DNA from: Pedobacter ghigonis
GTDB lineage: Bacteria > Bacteroidota > Bacteroidia > Sphingobacteriales > Sphingobacteriaceae
Length of the DNA: 64,000 nt
NCBI RefSeq assembly: GCF_903166585.1
Contig: NZ_CAESCM010000012.1
Span: 117,094-181,093 of the forward strand
Reading direction: 5' to 3'
Shown: positions 44,800-53,968 of the stretch, one piece after another
Layout: every line of letters begins with the position of its first letter
How positions within the stretch are numbered: the stretch's first letter is position 1
The notes under the pieces: generated by a model
The model's database searches: none
What the model saw: only the letters and a program-made list of their open reading frames with translations
Told to the model about the DNA's origin: nothing
Translations under genes and position numbers: made by a program

Positions 44800-46884
44800 T
44801 CACAGCTCCCCATTACGTTTTCTCAAAAACCACTCGGTGCCCAGTAAGATTAAAACCAGGCCGAACAACCATTTCATGTTAATCAGTTCGTTGTACTTAC
44901 GGTCTTCGTAACTAATGGTTTTGATATTTTCATTTTTAAGAATTTCATCAGCTATTTTCAGCAGATTGGCAGGCATAAATAGTTTCCCGTTACTTTGCTT
45001 AGCTATGGTATTCAATAGCTGGTGGTTGGCCGTAGTTTGCTGATATTCGGCTATTAACGCATTGACATAAAAACTACCTGTAGCATTGAATTTCTTTCCG
45101 CCTAGTGTTGTATTGGCCACATACGAATAGTTTCCGGCGGGCATGGTACCAGCATCGAGCTGATATGCATTTTCAGTTTTAGAAAAGGCATAATTGAAAA
45201 CTTTACCTGTTTCGTTCTTAACCTGCAAATTCACTTCAGGCTCGTTCACGGCCTGGTAACTGTCGTTATAAAGTGTGGCATTAAACTGGATACTTTCGTT
45301 CTCATCATAAGCGGCTTTAGAGGTGAACACTTTAAACCTGCGTTTATCATCTTTAACCGAAAGGTATTGAACGGTTTTGGAGATCAAGTCATTTAAAACC
45401 GACTGCGGGGCTTCATTTTCGGCTTCCGAAAGTTTCCAGCGCCATAGCCCCTCTCCCATCAAATAACCAGCTTTTAATCCGTTCTCGTTTGTAAAAAACA
45501 ACAAAGGCTGCTGCGTACTTACTTTACCAATTCGCTGGTTAAATACGGATGTGGCACCTGCATTAACAGTTAGCCGGCCAAATGGACTAAGCAATGGATC
45601 GAAAGTAGAGAATTGTTTCTGATCGGCTGCTGTTAGGTTAAAACTTGTAAAACCATTGGCAAAATCGGGATAAACTTCCTGCACCGAACCATTGGCCGAG
45701 CCCAGGTTAACCTGACTTTGAAGCTGGTTAAACGCAGTGATATTACTTTGCCCGCCTAAGATATACCAAATGGGTTTCTTTACCAGTTTGAGCTTTTGTA
45801 AAAAGCCTGTTGACAGGTTCTGTACATCGGGCAACTGATACAGTACGATTAAATCGAATTTAGAAGGGTCTGTGGCACTTAAATCGTCGGCAAGCGCCAG
45901 TTTAGCCTCATAGTGTTTATTGAGCGAAATAGCCTCCTTTAAAACACCCAGGTCGGGATGTGGGGCAGCGGCTGCCAGCAATACTTTTTGCCTGCCATCA
46001 ATCACCTCCACATAAAAACTCTGACTGTTATTCCGGGTAGTCATTTCGTTAGGCAAGCTTGCCAGCTGCACAGTATATTTTTGCACCCCGATTTTACCCG
46101 CATGTAATTTAACCGGAATCGTTTTCACAAAGGAATTTCCGCTGATCGCGAGGTTTTGCTGCTCTATTTTGCTTCCATTCTGAGCTACCGTTAAGCTGGT
46201 GTTTTCGCCATTGCTCTGAAAAGCCTGCACCTGAACTTCGACCGTAAAATCATCATCCAGATAAACAATATTGTTGTAATTCACATTTGAGATCAACACA
46301 TCGCGTTTCGGAACGCTATCGCCCAGTGCAACCGTATAAACCGGCGCATTGATTTGGTTAATGCTATACAGTGGATTGCCACCATGGTTAAAAATACCAT
46401 CTGTAGCCAAAATAACAGCACCTATGTTACGGTTGGTATACTCGTCTTGCACCTTACGAAAAAACGCTGCAGCATCGGTTAATTTGCCCTGATTTTTGAA
46501 ATCTAAACCATCGGCAGCCTGATCTGAAAAGTGATAGCTTTTTACTTCATACTTATCCGATAGTTTATCCTGCAATGCTTTCAGGTTTTGCTCATACTGT
46601 TTTTCATCAAAACCGGCAGCTTTAACCTGCCCTACCGATAGCGAATTATCTTGTCCGATGATGATTACGGGTTTATCGAGCGTATAATTCAAGGTTTTAA
46701 TTAATGGAGCAAACAAAAGCCAGGCAATAGCCGTAACCACCAAAATCCTTAATACTGATAGCAGGTATTGAAGCTTTTTATCCAGGTTTTTATTGTTTCT
46801 ATACAGTAACCAGGCATACAAGATGCCTAATGCCAAACAACCGAGAAAGGATAAAACAGAAGTACCGGAAAAAAAGCTATTCAT
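44800..46884 (-). CDS. BatA/VWA-like large membrane protein
   Basis: 694 residues from the ATG at 46884; a TTG 19 codons upstream is unlikely. Two N-terminal helices (SVLSFLGCLALGILYAWLL and LRILVVTAIAWLLFAPLI), a large periplasmic part and a final helix (LINMKWLFGLVLILLGTEWFL) give the layout of Bacteroidota BatA-related proteins. VIIIGQDNSLSVGQ resembles a degenerate VWA metal site (DxSxS becomes DNSLS). A glutamine amidotransferase-like fold may lie in the middle (FDLIVLYQLPDVQ, KPIWYILGG). Function unknown. No MoxR or BatB partner is next to it. Confidence 0.7.
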   Translation of the reverse strand: MNSFFSGTSVLSFLGCLALGILYAWLLYRNNKNLDKKLQYLLSVLRILVVTAIAWLLFAPLIKTLNYTLDKPVIIIGQDNSLSVGQVKAAGFDEKQYEQNLKALQDKLSDKYEVKSYHFSDQAADGLDFKNQGKLTDAAAFFRKVQDEYTNRNIGAVILATDGIFNHGGNPLYSINQINAPVYTVALGDSVPKRDVLISNVNYNNIVYLDDDFTVEVQVQAFQSNGENTSLTVAQNGSKIEQQNLAISGNSFVKTIPVKLHAGKIGVQKYTVQLASLPNEMTTRNNSQSFYVEVIDGRQKVLLAAAAPHPDLGVLKEAISLNKHYEAKLALADDLSATDPSKFDLIVLYQLPDVQNLSTGFLQKLKLVKKPIWYILGGQSNITAFNQLQSQVNLGSANGSVQEVYPDFANGFTSFNLTAADQKQFSTFDPLLSPFGRLTVNAGATSVFNQRIGKVSTQQPLLFFTNENGLKAGYLMGEGLWRWKLSEAENEAPQSVLNDLISKTVQYLSVKDDKRRFKVFTSKAAYDENESIQFNATLYNDSYQAVNEPEVNLQVKNETGKVFNYAFSKTENAYQLDAGTMPAGNYSYVANTTLGGKKFNATGSFYVNALIAEYQQTTANHQLLNTIAKQSNGKLFMPANLLKIADEILKNENIKTISYEDRKYNELINMKWLFGLVLILLGTEWFLRKRNGEL

Positions 46885-46990
46885 ATTGCATAAAGATGGT
46901 AAATTTGATGAAATTTTCAAGTGTTTTAACTGCAAAGCCAACGAAGAAATTACGCTATAACAGCAAAGCTTATTAGCTTAACAACAATAA

Positions 46991-47087
46991 AACCACTAAG
47001 ACACTAAGCAAACAAAGTTAATTCATTGCCTTTACATCCATCTCGTATTTTTCTATGTATCCTTTAGTTAATTCATTAGCTTTATCC
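46991..47087. repeat. CACTAAGACACTAAG fragment and a 49-nt-spaced direct repeat
   Basis: ACCACTAAGACACTAAG at about 46992-47008 belongs to the same family as the tandem element at 61699-62131. AGTTAATTCATT-GC-TTTA occurs at about 47017 and again at 47066 upstream of the L,D-transpeptidase gene. Confidence 0.5.
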
Positions 47088-47101
47088 AGCAATCAAAATT
47101 T

Positions 47102-47833
47102 ATGAGATTAATCTATTTTACCCTTCTCTTGTTTATAGTTACAAATATGCAAGCACAAACCCTGGCTAGTAAGCAGTTAACTTTCGAACGTGTAAAAAAA
47201 GCCTACAATGAAAAATGGACTGGCTTAAGAACAGACCTTGTAGCCAAAAAAATTGGTCATAGTCCATTTATGATTATTAACGCCTACAAAGCTGAAGGTA
47301 AGCTGGAAATCTGGTTAAAAAATGGTAGCGATAAAGTTTATCAATTGTTTAAAACTTACGACTTCTGTGAACATTCGGGAACGCTTGGACCAAAAGTAAT
47401 TGAGGGTGACGGGCAAACCCCTGAAGGTTTTTATTACATCAATGTTTTCAACCCAATGAGCAATTTTCATTTGTCTTTGGGCATAAATTACCCCAACAGT
47501 GTAGATAATTTCAGAACCGGGAAAGACAGGAAAACAGGTGGCGATATTTACATCCACGGCAGTTGTGTAACGGTTGGCTGCATACCCTTAACCGATGAAA
47601 AGATCAAAGAAGTTTACCTATTGGCCATGTTCTCATCGGATTTAAAAAGCAAAAAGGTTCCAGTTAATATCTATCCTTTCAAAATGACAGACCAAAACAT
47701 GAAAAAATATTCAGCCGAATTTCCGACGCAGGTTACCTTCTGGAAATCATTACAACCGGTTTTTCTAGCTTTCGAACAAAATAAAACCCAGCCAAATGTT
47801 AATGAGGTTAAAGGTGAATATCTCTTAAAATAA
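47102..47833 (+). CDS. L,D-transpeptidase family protein (YafK-like)
   Basis: 243 residues; the signal ends near MQAQ. The YkuD-type catalytic region is IYIHGSCVTVGCIPLTD, with the nucleophile Cys in VGC. GPKVIEGDGQTPEGFYYI is the characteristic beta-strand block. The family forms 3-3 cross-links or attaches/removes proteins at peptidoglycan (YafK/DpaA can detach lipoprotein). Periplasmic. A promoter-like TAGCTTTA lies near 47077. Confidence 0.9.
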   Translation: MRLIYFTLLLFIVTNMQAQTLASKQLTFERVKKAYNEKWTGLRTDLVAKKIGHSPFMIINAYKAEGKLEIWLKNGSDKVYQLFKTYDFCEHSGTLGPKVIEGDGQTPEGFYYINVFNPMSNFHLSLGINYPNSVDNFRTGKDRKTGGDIYIHGSCVTVGCIPLTDEKIKEVYLLAMFSSDLKSKKVPVNIYPFKMTDQNMKKYSAEFPTQVTFWKSLQPVFLAFEQNKTQPNVNEVKGEYLLK

Positions 47834-47835
47834 CA

Positions 47836-47883
47836 AAAGAAGTCAAGTTTAATTGCTAGTGTGCTATAAAACCTGACTTCTTT
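47836..47883 (+). terminator. Terminator after the L,D-transpeptidase gene
   Basis: AAAGAAGTCAAGTTT pairs with AAACCTGACTTCTTT (one wobble). Confidence 0.75.
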
Positions 47884-47950
47884 AATGTTATGGCACTCGA
47901 AAGCCCCCTTAGCTACCCCCTTACTCATTCTGCCACTAAAAATTTGAATG

Positions 47951-48229
47951 TTATTTCTTTTTAGCAGACTGTTTTCTTTGATAAAAAAGCAAGCCTGCGA
48001 GAGGAACAGCAAAAAGAATTATGATGTCGATAACACAGCTAAAAAAATTGAAGCTATGACGAGTTGCTGGCTCAGGAAATCGCTTTCCACCTAAATACTG
48101 ATAAAAAGCAAAAGGAAAACCAATCACAATATTTCCATCGGCTGCACTGTTGAATGATGCTGTAATGCCAAGTACTAAGATCAAAACACAGGTACTGAGT
48201 ACAATTATTTTCCTAAACATCATCACCAT
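47951..48229 (-). CDS. Small membrane protein of unknown function
   Basis: 92 residues if it starts at the ATG at 48229 (MVMMFRKIIVLS); ATGs at 48223 and 48220 are equally possible. The ATG at 48256 lies inside the fabG terminator loop and is unlikely. Two hydrophobic helices (about 6-22 and 62-80) flank a 40-residue external segment with YQYLGGKRFPEPATRH, and the C-terminus is basic (RKQSAKKK). I do not recognise a family. Confidence 0.6.
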   Translation of the reverse strand: MVMMFRKIIVLSTCVLILVLGITASFNSAADGNIVIGFPFAFYQYLGGKRFPEPATRHSFNFFSCVIDIIILFAVPLAGLLFYQRKQSAKKK

Positions 48230-48239
48230 TTTAAATAAA

Positions 48240-48275
48240 AAAATCTGCCAGAACATTCAGTCGCTGGCAGATTTT
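48240..48275 (-). terminator. Terminator after fabG
   Basis: A perfect 12-bp stem AAAATCTGCCAG / CTGGCAGATTTT with a 12-nt loop, T runs on both strands. Confidence 0.88.
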
Positions 48276-48281
48276 TACTTT

Positions 48282-48303
48282 TATCTTTATGCTTTCAGCT
48301 TAA
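48282..48303. repeat. Iterated-word spacer at the fabG stop
   Basis: On the minus strand GCTGAAAGCATAAAG follows the fabG stop codon immediately. The same word class follows aguB and precedes the cupin gene. Confidence 0.5.
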
Positions 48304-49047
48304 TTACAACATCCCTCCGCAAACCGATAGAGTTTGTCCGGTTACGTAAGCACTCATATCAGAAGCCAGGAATACGCAAACATTGGCAATATCTTCAGTT
48401 TCGCCGGCACGTTTCAAAGGAATATCTTTTTCCCAGCCTTCGACTACTTTAGGGTCTAAAACCTCAGTCATTTCGGTACGGATAAAACCCGGAGCTACTA
48501 CATTGGCGCGGATATTTCTTGAGCCCAATTCTTTAGCTACTGATTTGGTAAAACCAATAATACCAGCTTTAGAAGCCGCATAATTGGCCTGACCAGCATT
48601 ACCTGTTACACCAACAACCGAACTCATATTAATGAAAACACCTTTACGCGCTTTCATCATCACTTTAGAAGCCGCTTTAGTTACGTTGAAGATCGATTTT
48701 AAGTTGATGTTGATTACATCATCCCAGTTCTCTTCACTCATGCGCATTAACAAGCCATCTTTGGTAATACCAGCATTGTTTACTACAATATCGATTGTAC
48801 CAAATTCAGCCACGATATCATTGATCAACTGCTCAGCCTCATTAAATTTAGAAGCATCAGAGCGGTAACCTTTAACTTTGGTGCCAAAGCTTTGCAATTC
48901 CTGCTCTAAAGCCTGACCCTTTTCTACTGATGATAAATAGGTGAATGCTACATTAGCACCTTGCCCTGCAAATTTTTCCGCTATTTTACGGCCAATTCCT
49001 TTTGATGCGCCGGTAATTAATGCTGTTTTTCCTTCTAGTAATTTCAT
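48304..49047 (-). CDS. fabG: 3-oxoacyl-ACP reductase FabG
   Basis: 247 residues. ITGASKGIGRKIAE is the NADP site, NNAG at 90-93, Ser142/143, Tyr156 and Lys160 (NYAASK) form the catalytic set, and GFIRTEMTEVL and YVTGQTLSVCGGML complete a typical FabG. Reduces 3-ketoacyl-ACP in fatty-acid elongation. Monocistronic; the terminator lies 28 nt after the stop. Confidence 0.95.
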   Translation of the reverse strand: MKLLEGKTALITGASKGIGRKIAEKFAGQGANVAFTYLSSVEKGQALEQELQSFGTKVKGYRSDASKFNEAEQLINDIVAEFGTIDIVVNNAGITKDGLLMRMSEENWDDVININLKSIFNVTKAASKVMMKARKGVFINMSSVVGVTGNAGQANYAASKAGIIGFTKSVAKELGSRNIRANVVAPGFIRTEMTEVLDPKVVEGWEKDIPLKRAGETEDIANVCVFLASDMSAYVTGQTLSVCGGML

Positions 49048-49062
49048 TTATTATTTATAGTT

Positions 49063-49092
49063 TGTCAGTCTGAGCCTGTCGAAGACTCAATC
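49063..49092. repeat. GTCAT-type element, partial copy
   Basis: GTCAGTCTGAGCCTGTCGAAGAC resembles one arm of the hairpin element (words CTGAGCCTGTCGAAG). Lies between fabG and the GIY-YIG remnant. Confidence 0.45.
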
Positions 49093-49094
49093 TG

Positions 49095-49392
49095 TTATTT
49101 ATTTTTGTTGTTTGACAGCCTAACAATCTCTTCCCAGTTTTCGCTAAACAAGGCTTCTTTTTTCTTTCTACTCCATCCTTTCACCTGCTTTTCAAAATCT
49201 ATAGCATCTTCAATCCGATCAAACCTGTGGTAATATTTTAAAACTACCGGTGTTCTTGAAAAGATATAGGCAAGCACATTTTCGCCATCGTTATGCTGTG
49301 CCAGTCTAATCTCTAAATTTTGTTACGCCAACATAATAACTTTTATCTGCGCATTCCAAAATGTAGACAAAATAATTGCGTACTGTCGCCAT
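49095..49392 (-). pseudogene. GIY-YIG nuclease family gene, frameshifted
   Basis: From the ATG at 49392 the frame reads MATVRNYFVYILECADKSYY and VGVTK, then hits a stop. In another frame, resuming about 49314, NLEIRLAQHNDGENV and the intact second half (AYIFSRTPVVLKYYHRF, EKQVKGWSRKKKEAL, NWEEIVRLS) continue to 49095. Together they form a complete single-domain GIY-YIG protein of about 99 residues of the UPF0213 type. The break is at a run of A (ACAAAATTT), best explained by loss of two A. It could be a real inactivation or a sequencing error. Confidence 0.85.
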
Positions 49393-49440
49393 AAAAGAAC
49401 TTTACAAAATAAAGTTACTAAAATATTCCTCACTAAAGTT

Positions 49441-49495
49441 GTCATTTTGAGTTTAGTCAAACATAGCGAAATCCTTCGACAGGCTCAGGATGACA
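49441..49495. repeat. GTCAT...ATGAC hairpin element
   Basis: Begins GTCATTTTGAGTTTAGTC and ends CAGGCTCAGGATGAC; inverted at the ends. Confidence 0.65.
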
Positions 49496-49533
49496 ATCGC
49501 AAGAATAAAAACTCCGAACTACCAACTCCAGGC

Positions 49534-50610
49534 TTAAACAGCCGGTTCCTGCTGGCTGAGGCAATGGAAACTACCCAAACCCCAAATAATATCTACCGAG
49601 TTGATACCAATCACCTTGCGGTCAGGAAAACAACCCTGAATAATATCCAAAGCTTTTTGGTCATTCACATCGTCAAAAACCGGAACAACTACCGCTGCAT
49701 TGGCAATGTAAAAGTTTGCATAAGATGCCGGTAAGCGGGTATCGTCATAAATCACCGGTGACGGCATTGGCAGTTCAACAATGTTTAATGCGCGACCATC
49801 TTTCAGTTTCATTGCTTTTAAAGCCTCCAGGTTTTCCTGTAAAAGCACGTAGTTTTCATCCAAAGGATTACTTTCCACAACGGTTAAAACCGTATCCTCG
49901 TTTACGAAACGGGTTATGTCGTCAATGTGGCCATCGGTATCATCGCCTACAATGCCATCTCCTAACCATAAAACCTGCTCCTGACCATAATATTCCAGCA
50001 AATATTGTTCTATCTGCTCCATAGTTAGGTGTGGATTGCGGTTTTCGTTGAGCAGGCAGGCTGTAGTGGTTAAAACCGTACCTGCGCCATTAAATTCTAC
50101 CGAACCACCTTCCATTACAATATCCGGAAGAAATAAGGGTAACTCGAAATGTTTGGCAATTTTAGTAGGTACTACATCATCCATATCAAATGGTGGGTAT
50201 TTACCACCCCAGGCATTGTAGCCCCAATCTACCACAGCCTTTTCATTTCCTTTCAACACAAATGCAGGGCCATGATCACGGCACCAGGCATCGTTAGTTT
50301 CGTTAAAATAAAATTCTATCTGTGTTAAATCGGCATCCACTTTTTTAAGTTCAGCGGTCGCAAAAGCTTTCATTTCTTCATCTTTTACATTGATCCGAAC
50401 CTTTTCGCCTTCGGCAACAGCTTTAATAAACTGGCAATAAGGTGCATAAATGGTTTCGATTTTTCCGGGCCATGAAGCCTCTTTATGCGGCCAGCTTAAC
50501 CAGGTAGCCTCATGTTTAGCCCATTCGGCAGGGAATGAATAACCTTGCTGCTTTGGTGAATAATCGAATTGATTAATATTTAGTTCTTTTCTTGGCGGAA
50601 AGTTTGACAT
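49534..50610 (-). CDS. aguA: Agmatine deiminase
   Basis: 358 residues. FPAEWAKHEATWLSWPHKEASWPG at the start (core HEATWLSWPH), WCRDHGPAFVLKG, VMEGGSVEFNGAGTVLTT, GDDTDGHIDDITRF and the C-terminal GLGSFHCLSQQEPA with nucleophile Cys350 match the peptidylarginine-deiminase-like family. Converts agmatine to N-carbamoylputrescine. The partner aguB lies upstream on the same strand (124 nt), so the two supply putrescine. The gap holds a GTCAT-type element and iterated words. Confidence 0.95.
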   Translation of the reverse strand: MSNFPPRKELNINQFDYSPKQQGYSFPAEWAKHEATWLSWPHKEASWPGKIETIYAPYCQFIKAVAEGEKVRINVKDEEMKAFATAELKKVDADLTQIEFYFNETNDAWCRDHGPAFVLKGNEKAVVDWGYNAWGGKYPPFDMDDVVPTKIAKHFELPLFLPDIVMEGGSVEFNGAGTVLTTTACLLNENRNPHLTMEQIEQYLLEYYGQEQVLWLGDGIVGDDTDGHIDDITRFVNEDTVLTVVESNPLDENYVLLQENLEALKAMKLKDGRALNIVELPMPSPVIYDDTRLPASYANFYIANAAVVVPVFDDVNDQKALDIIQGCFPDRKVIGINSVDIIWGLGSFHCLSQQEPAV

Positions 50611-50650
50611 TCGTGTAGTCTTATAATTTAAAGGTATTGCATTAGATGGT

Positions 50651-50733
50651 CGTCATCTCGACTGAAGCATAGCGGAATGGAGAGATCTTTAATAGATTTC
50701 CTGGCTTTATGCTTTGGTCTTTAAGCTTTCAGC
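50651..50733. repeat. GTCAT-type element plus iterated-word spacer after aguB
   Basis: CGTCATCTCGACTGAAGC and GGAATGGAGAGATC (50651-50700) form one arm of the hairpin family. Next to it, reading from the aguB stop on the minus strand, GCTGAAAGCTTAAAGACC and AAAGCATAAAGC are iterated. Confidence 0.6.
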
Positions 50734-51609
50734 TTAATCCCCATCAAGATATCTCTTCGTAATCGGTTGATACGAATCGATTCTTCTGTCTCTTAAAAAA
50801 GGCCAGTGTTTACGGAAAAAGTCTGATTGCGTTAAATCCAGTTCCACGACCTCGGTTTCTTCCTGATCGTGAGAAGCTAGATAAAGTAAACGACCTTGTG
50901 CATTAGTAGCAAAACTACCACCCCAGAATTTCATGGCACCATCCTGCTCAAAACCTACACGGTTTACACTCACTACCGGAACACCATTGGCCACCGCATG
51001 AGAGCGCTGAATAGTTTGCCATGCATTGTATTGGTCCTTGTTGGTTTCTTCATCCTGATCAGTAGCCCAACCAATTGCAGTTGGATAAAACATGATATCG
51101 GCTCCCATTAATGCTGTGATACGCGATGCTTCCGGATACCACTGATCCCAACAGATTAAAATTCCGATTTTAGCAAATTTGGTTTGGAAAACCTTGTAAC
51201 CTAAATCACCAGGGGTAAAGTAAAATTTCTCGTAATAAGCCGGATCATCAGGAATGTGCATTTTACGGTATTTACCTAAATACGAACCGTCGGCATCTAA
51301 AACTGCAGTAGTGTTATGATACAAGCCTTCAGCACGTTTTTCGAACAGGGAAGCAATAATTACTACACCCAGTTCTTTTGCAACTACCTGTAAGGCATCT
51401 GTTGATGGACCCGGAATGGTTTCTGCCAGATCAAAATTATCATAGTCTTCAACATCGCAGAAATACAACGAAGTGAAAAGCTCTTGCAAACACACAATTT
51501 GTGCACCTTTTGCAGCGGCTTCCCTTACTTTCGTAATTGCTTTATCTAAATTTTCCTGCTTATCTTTAGTACAGGTCATCTGCACCAGACCAACTTTTAC
51601 CTTCTTCAT
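50734..51609 (-). CDS. aguB: N-carbamoylputrescine amidase
   Basis: 291 residues of the nitrilase fold. The catalytic triad is Glu43 (CLQELFTSLYF), Lys116 (LGKYRKMHIP) and Cys153 (LICWDQWYPE). RITALMGADIMFYPTAIGW and WGGSFATNAQGRLL are typical of AguB. Hydrolyses N-carbamoylputrescine to putrescine, CO2 and ammonia. First gene of the aguB-aguA pair. A box TAACTTTG (51706-51699, minus strand) could be its promoter, without a clear -33. Confidence 0.95.
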   Translation of the reverse strand: MKKVKVGLVQMTCTKDKQENLDKAITKVREAAAKGAQIVCLQELFTSLYFCDVEDYDNFDLAETIPGPSTDALQVVAKELGVVIIASLFEKRAEGLYHNTTAVLDADGSYLGKYRKMHIPDDPAYYEKFYFTPGDLGYKVFQTKFAKIGILICWDQWYPEASRITALMGADIMFYPTAIGWATDQDEETNKDQYNAWQTIQRSHAVANGVPVVSVNRVGFEQDGAMKFWGGSFATNAQGRLLYLASHDQEETEVVELDLTQSDFFRKHWPFLRDRRIDSYQPITKRYLDGD

Positions 51610-51810
51610 TTTTTAAAATTATTGGATGAGAGAATGATTGAATGAATACTTCGCAGTCTCATTCAGTCATTCAAAATTCTATCATTCTAAATCGGCTGCA
51701 AAGTTACTAAAAAGGTTTAAGGTATACAGGTAGCGCATGTAAGGTTTGTATAAAATTACGAGAAAAGCAAAGGTTGTATTTCGAATGATCGTTAGTTAAC
51801 TATCAAAAGA

Positions 51811-51925
51811 AATCCGTCTCGACCGAAACGCAGTAGAGCAGAGAGATGTGCCTCGAGATGGATTTAGCTTCGCTGAGCACTTCATGGTTCTCGGCTGCGT
51901 TGCACTTCGCTCGAAATGGCGATAA
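51811..51925. repeat. GTCAT-type element, diverged long copy
   Basis: Contains GTCTCGACCGAAACGCAGTA on the left and the inverse words CTGCGTTGC and CTCGAAATGGCGA on the right. Confidence 0.55.
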
Positions 51926-51952
51926 TACAGGATAAGAATAACCAACAACAAA

Positions 51953-51981
51953 ATAAAAAAGCCCCAACTTACGCTGAGGCC
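51953..51981 (-). terminator. Terminator after the flotillin gene
   Basis: On the minus strand GCCTCAGC pairs with GTTGGGGC through two wobble pairs and is followed by six T. Confidence 0.7.
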
Positions 51982-52003
51982 TTCCATTCTAATTTACAAC
52001 CAC

Positions 52004-53968
52004 TTAAGGATTAATATTATCCCTTTTAGGTTTCGTCTTGGTTTCCACAATTTCGGCAACCGCAACCACTTCCTTGCGTTTTTCTGGGTCCATTAACTCC
52101 ATCAGTTTAAGCCCTAATAGACCATCCATGGCCGAACCTCCGGCATTTGCATTTCCACCAATTAATACATCAGGGATCAGTTTTACATTACCTTTTGATA
52201 GCTCTTCGGTAATTTTGTAACGGGTGAAGTTTTCTCCGCCCAAAGCCTTAACCGCAAGCTCATAAGCCTCCGCTGTTGATTTACCCACGGCTAAAATTTT
52301 ACCTGCTTCGGCACTACCGGTTAACGAAATTTGTTCTGCTTCTGCCGATGCACGCAACTTAATCGCTTCCGAATCGGCCTGAGCCCTTGCTTTCGTGGCT
52401 TCGGCTTCAGCATGTGCGCGCATTTTGGTCGCCTCAGCCTCGGCGCCTACTGCCAGTTTTACCCCTGCTGCATCACCTTCCGATTTTTTAACCGTAGCAC
52501 TTGCAGTACGCTCGGCAATTTCAACACTTTGCTGTGCTTTTACAATATCCTTCTGCATATCGGCAATAGCGGTTTCTTTTTCCATCCCCTGACGTGTTTC
52601 CTGTGCCTGCTTTTGCGTTTCGTAAGTCACTTTTTGCTCTTCTGCAATTTTACGGTCGGTTAAGGTTTTCATTAACGACTCTGGTGGCACAATGTCACCA
52701 ATCAAAGTATCAACCGCGTTTACATTGTACTCATCAAGCACCTTGCGGATATGTTCTTTGGCCGATTCCTGACGTTCCTTACGCGTACTTAGGAAAGCAA
52801 TTACATCACTTCCCTGCGCCGAGTTGCGGAAATAGTTACCAATAGTAGGTTCCAATACCTGCGAAACCAGGTTAACCATATTACCAAAACGGGCAATTAC
52901 TTTTGGGGCTTCTGTTGTTGGTACGTGGATAATCTGCGCCACATCCAGGTTAAAAGGGAAACCATCTCTCGAACGCACAGTAATGGTTGACAGATTTTTA
53001 TCAAGGTTATGCGCCTCACTGCGTGCCGATGCCCAGTTTAACACCAAATTGGTAGTTGGCACCAGTTCTACCTTCATAATGTATTTGTTAATCGGGTATT
53101 TTCCCGGGCCAAGCGGTTCTAACCAAACTCCTTTCGATCCCTTGCCCACAATATTACCGTGTTTAAAGTCTGCTCCGGTTAAATCGTTCCCATCGGTACC
53201 AATAAACGAAATAACTACGCCAACATAACCTATGGCAATTTCGGTCATTGGGATTTCTTCCAGCTGAATAGCCCAGGGATTGAGGTTATAAGAACCTGCT
53301 AAAATTACCTGCGGCTGCAAACCACGATTACCGCCCTGTTTAATAAAGGCATCAAAATCCTGGAAATTATTGTGTCCTTCTACCAGTTTACCCGCAATCT
53401 GGTTGGCTTCGATCGGTAAACCATCCAGTGTAGTTACAATGCCTACCATACTTTCCTGAATGCGAATCATATCAGTAACCGAAACCTGAAACAACATGGT
53501 ATTGATACGGTACGAACCAGAAGTGATATAGGATGTTTGCCGGCCTCGCTGACCGCCATTTTCGAGAAACTTAACCGCATCCTGAAAATTATCAGACTCT
53601 ACTTTCTGCCCCAGGATATTCCCTGTTGGGATCTCAGCCCCATCTTTGGCCATAATAAGTCCGATTTTACCTTCGGGGATAACGGTAAACTGCTCCATGG
53701 TTACGCTGTATTGCCAAAACCACATCCCGAAATATAATCCCGGTGCCAGGGTTTTTCCCTGAAAACCAGCTTCGCCTTTAATGGCGATAATGCGCCCATC
53801 GGGCAGCTCCCGATCCGATCCAAAGAGCACGAATTTTTTGGTAATTAACCCGATTCTGTCTTCGGGTACGATGACCATCCCGAATAGGAAACGTAAAATA
53901 TATTTGTATAAAACTAAGCACAACAGTGCCACTAAAACCCACCAGTAATTTGAAATGAGCGATTCCAT
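52004..53968 (-). CDS. Flotillin/SPFH-domain membrane protein (YqiK-like)
   Basis: 654 residues. N-terminal membrane helix (WWVLVALLCLVLYKYIL, about 8-24), then SPFH/band-7 domains (about 30-430), then a long Ala/Glu-rich helical stretch with repeats AEAEATKMRAHAEAEATKAR, and a flexible C-terminus with GGNANAGGSAMDGL. This is the layout of bacterial flotillins that organise membrane microdomains. No NfeD partner gene is adjacent. Monocistronic; the 387-nt region upstream has an inverted repeat TAATAAA-CCA-TTTATTA (54000-54016). Confidence 0.9.
   Translation of the reverse strand: MESLISNYWWVLVALLCLVLYKYILRFLFGMVIVPEDRIGLITKKFVLFGSDRELPDGRIIAIKGEAGFQGKTLAPGLYFGMWFWQYSVTMEQFTVIPEGKIGLIMAKDGAEIPTGNILGQKVESDNFQDAVKFLENGGQRGRQTSYITSGSYRINTMLFQVSVTDMIRIQESMVGIVTTLDGLPIEANQIAGKLVEGHNNFQDFDAFIKQGGNRGLQPQVILAGSYNLNPWAIQLEEIPMTEIAIGYVGVVISFIGTDGNDLTGADFKHGNIVGKGSKGVWLEPLGPGKYPINKYIMKVELVPTTNLVLNWASARSEAHNLDKNLSTITVRSRDGFPFNLDVAQIIHVPTTEAPKVIARFGNMVNLVSQVLEPTIGNYFRNSAQGSDVIAFLSTRKERQESAKEHIRKVLDEYNVNAVDTLIGDIVPPESLMKTLTDRKIAEEQKVTYETQKQAQETRQGMEKETAIADMQKDIVKAQQSVEIAERTASATVKKSEGDAAGVKLAVGAEAEATKMRAHAEAEATKARAQADSEAIKLRASAEAEQISLTGSAEAGKILAVGKSTAEAYELAVKALGGENFTRYKITEELSKGNVKLIPDVLIGGNANAGGSAMDGLLGLKLMELMDPEKRKEVVAVAEIVETKTKPKRDNINP

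Larger units (their letters stand above)
51610..52003. other. Gap between the flotillin and aguB genes
   Basis: 394 nt without a gene. 51620-51690 has iterated GAATGATTGAATGAAT-like words and their inverse. 51811-51925 is a long diverged GTCAT-type repeat with CTCGACCGAAACGCAG and CTGCGTTGCACTTCGCTCG. 51953-51981 is the flotillin terminator. Confidence 0.65.

Noticed and set aside
52331..52663. Long plus-strand open frames opposite the flotillin gene
   Set aside because: They are shadows of the Ala/Glu-rich repeat region, rich in Cys/Phe/Leu without any domain.
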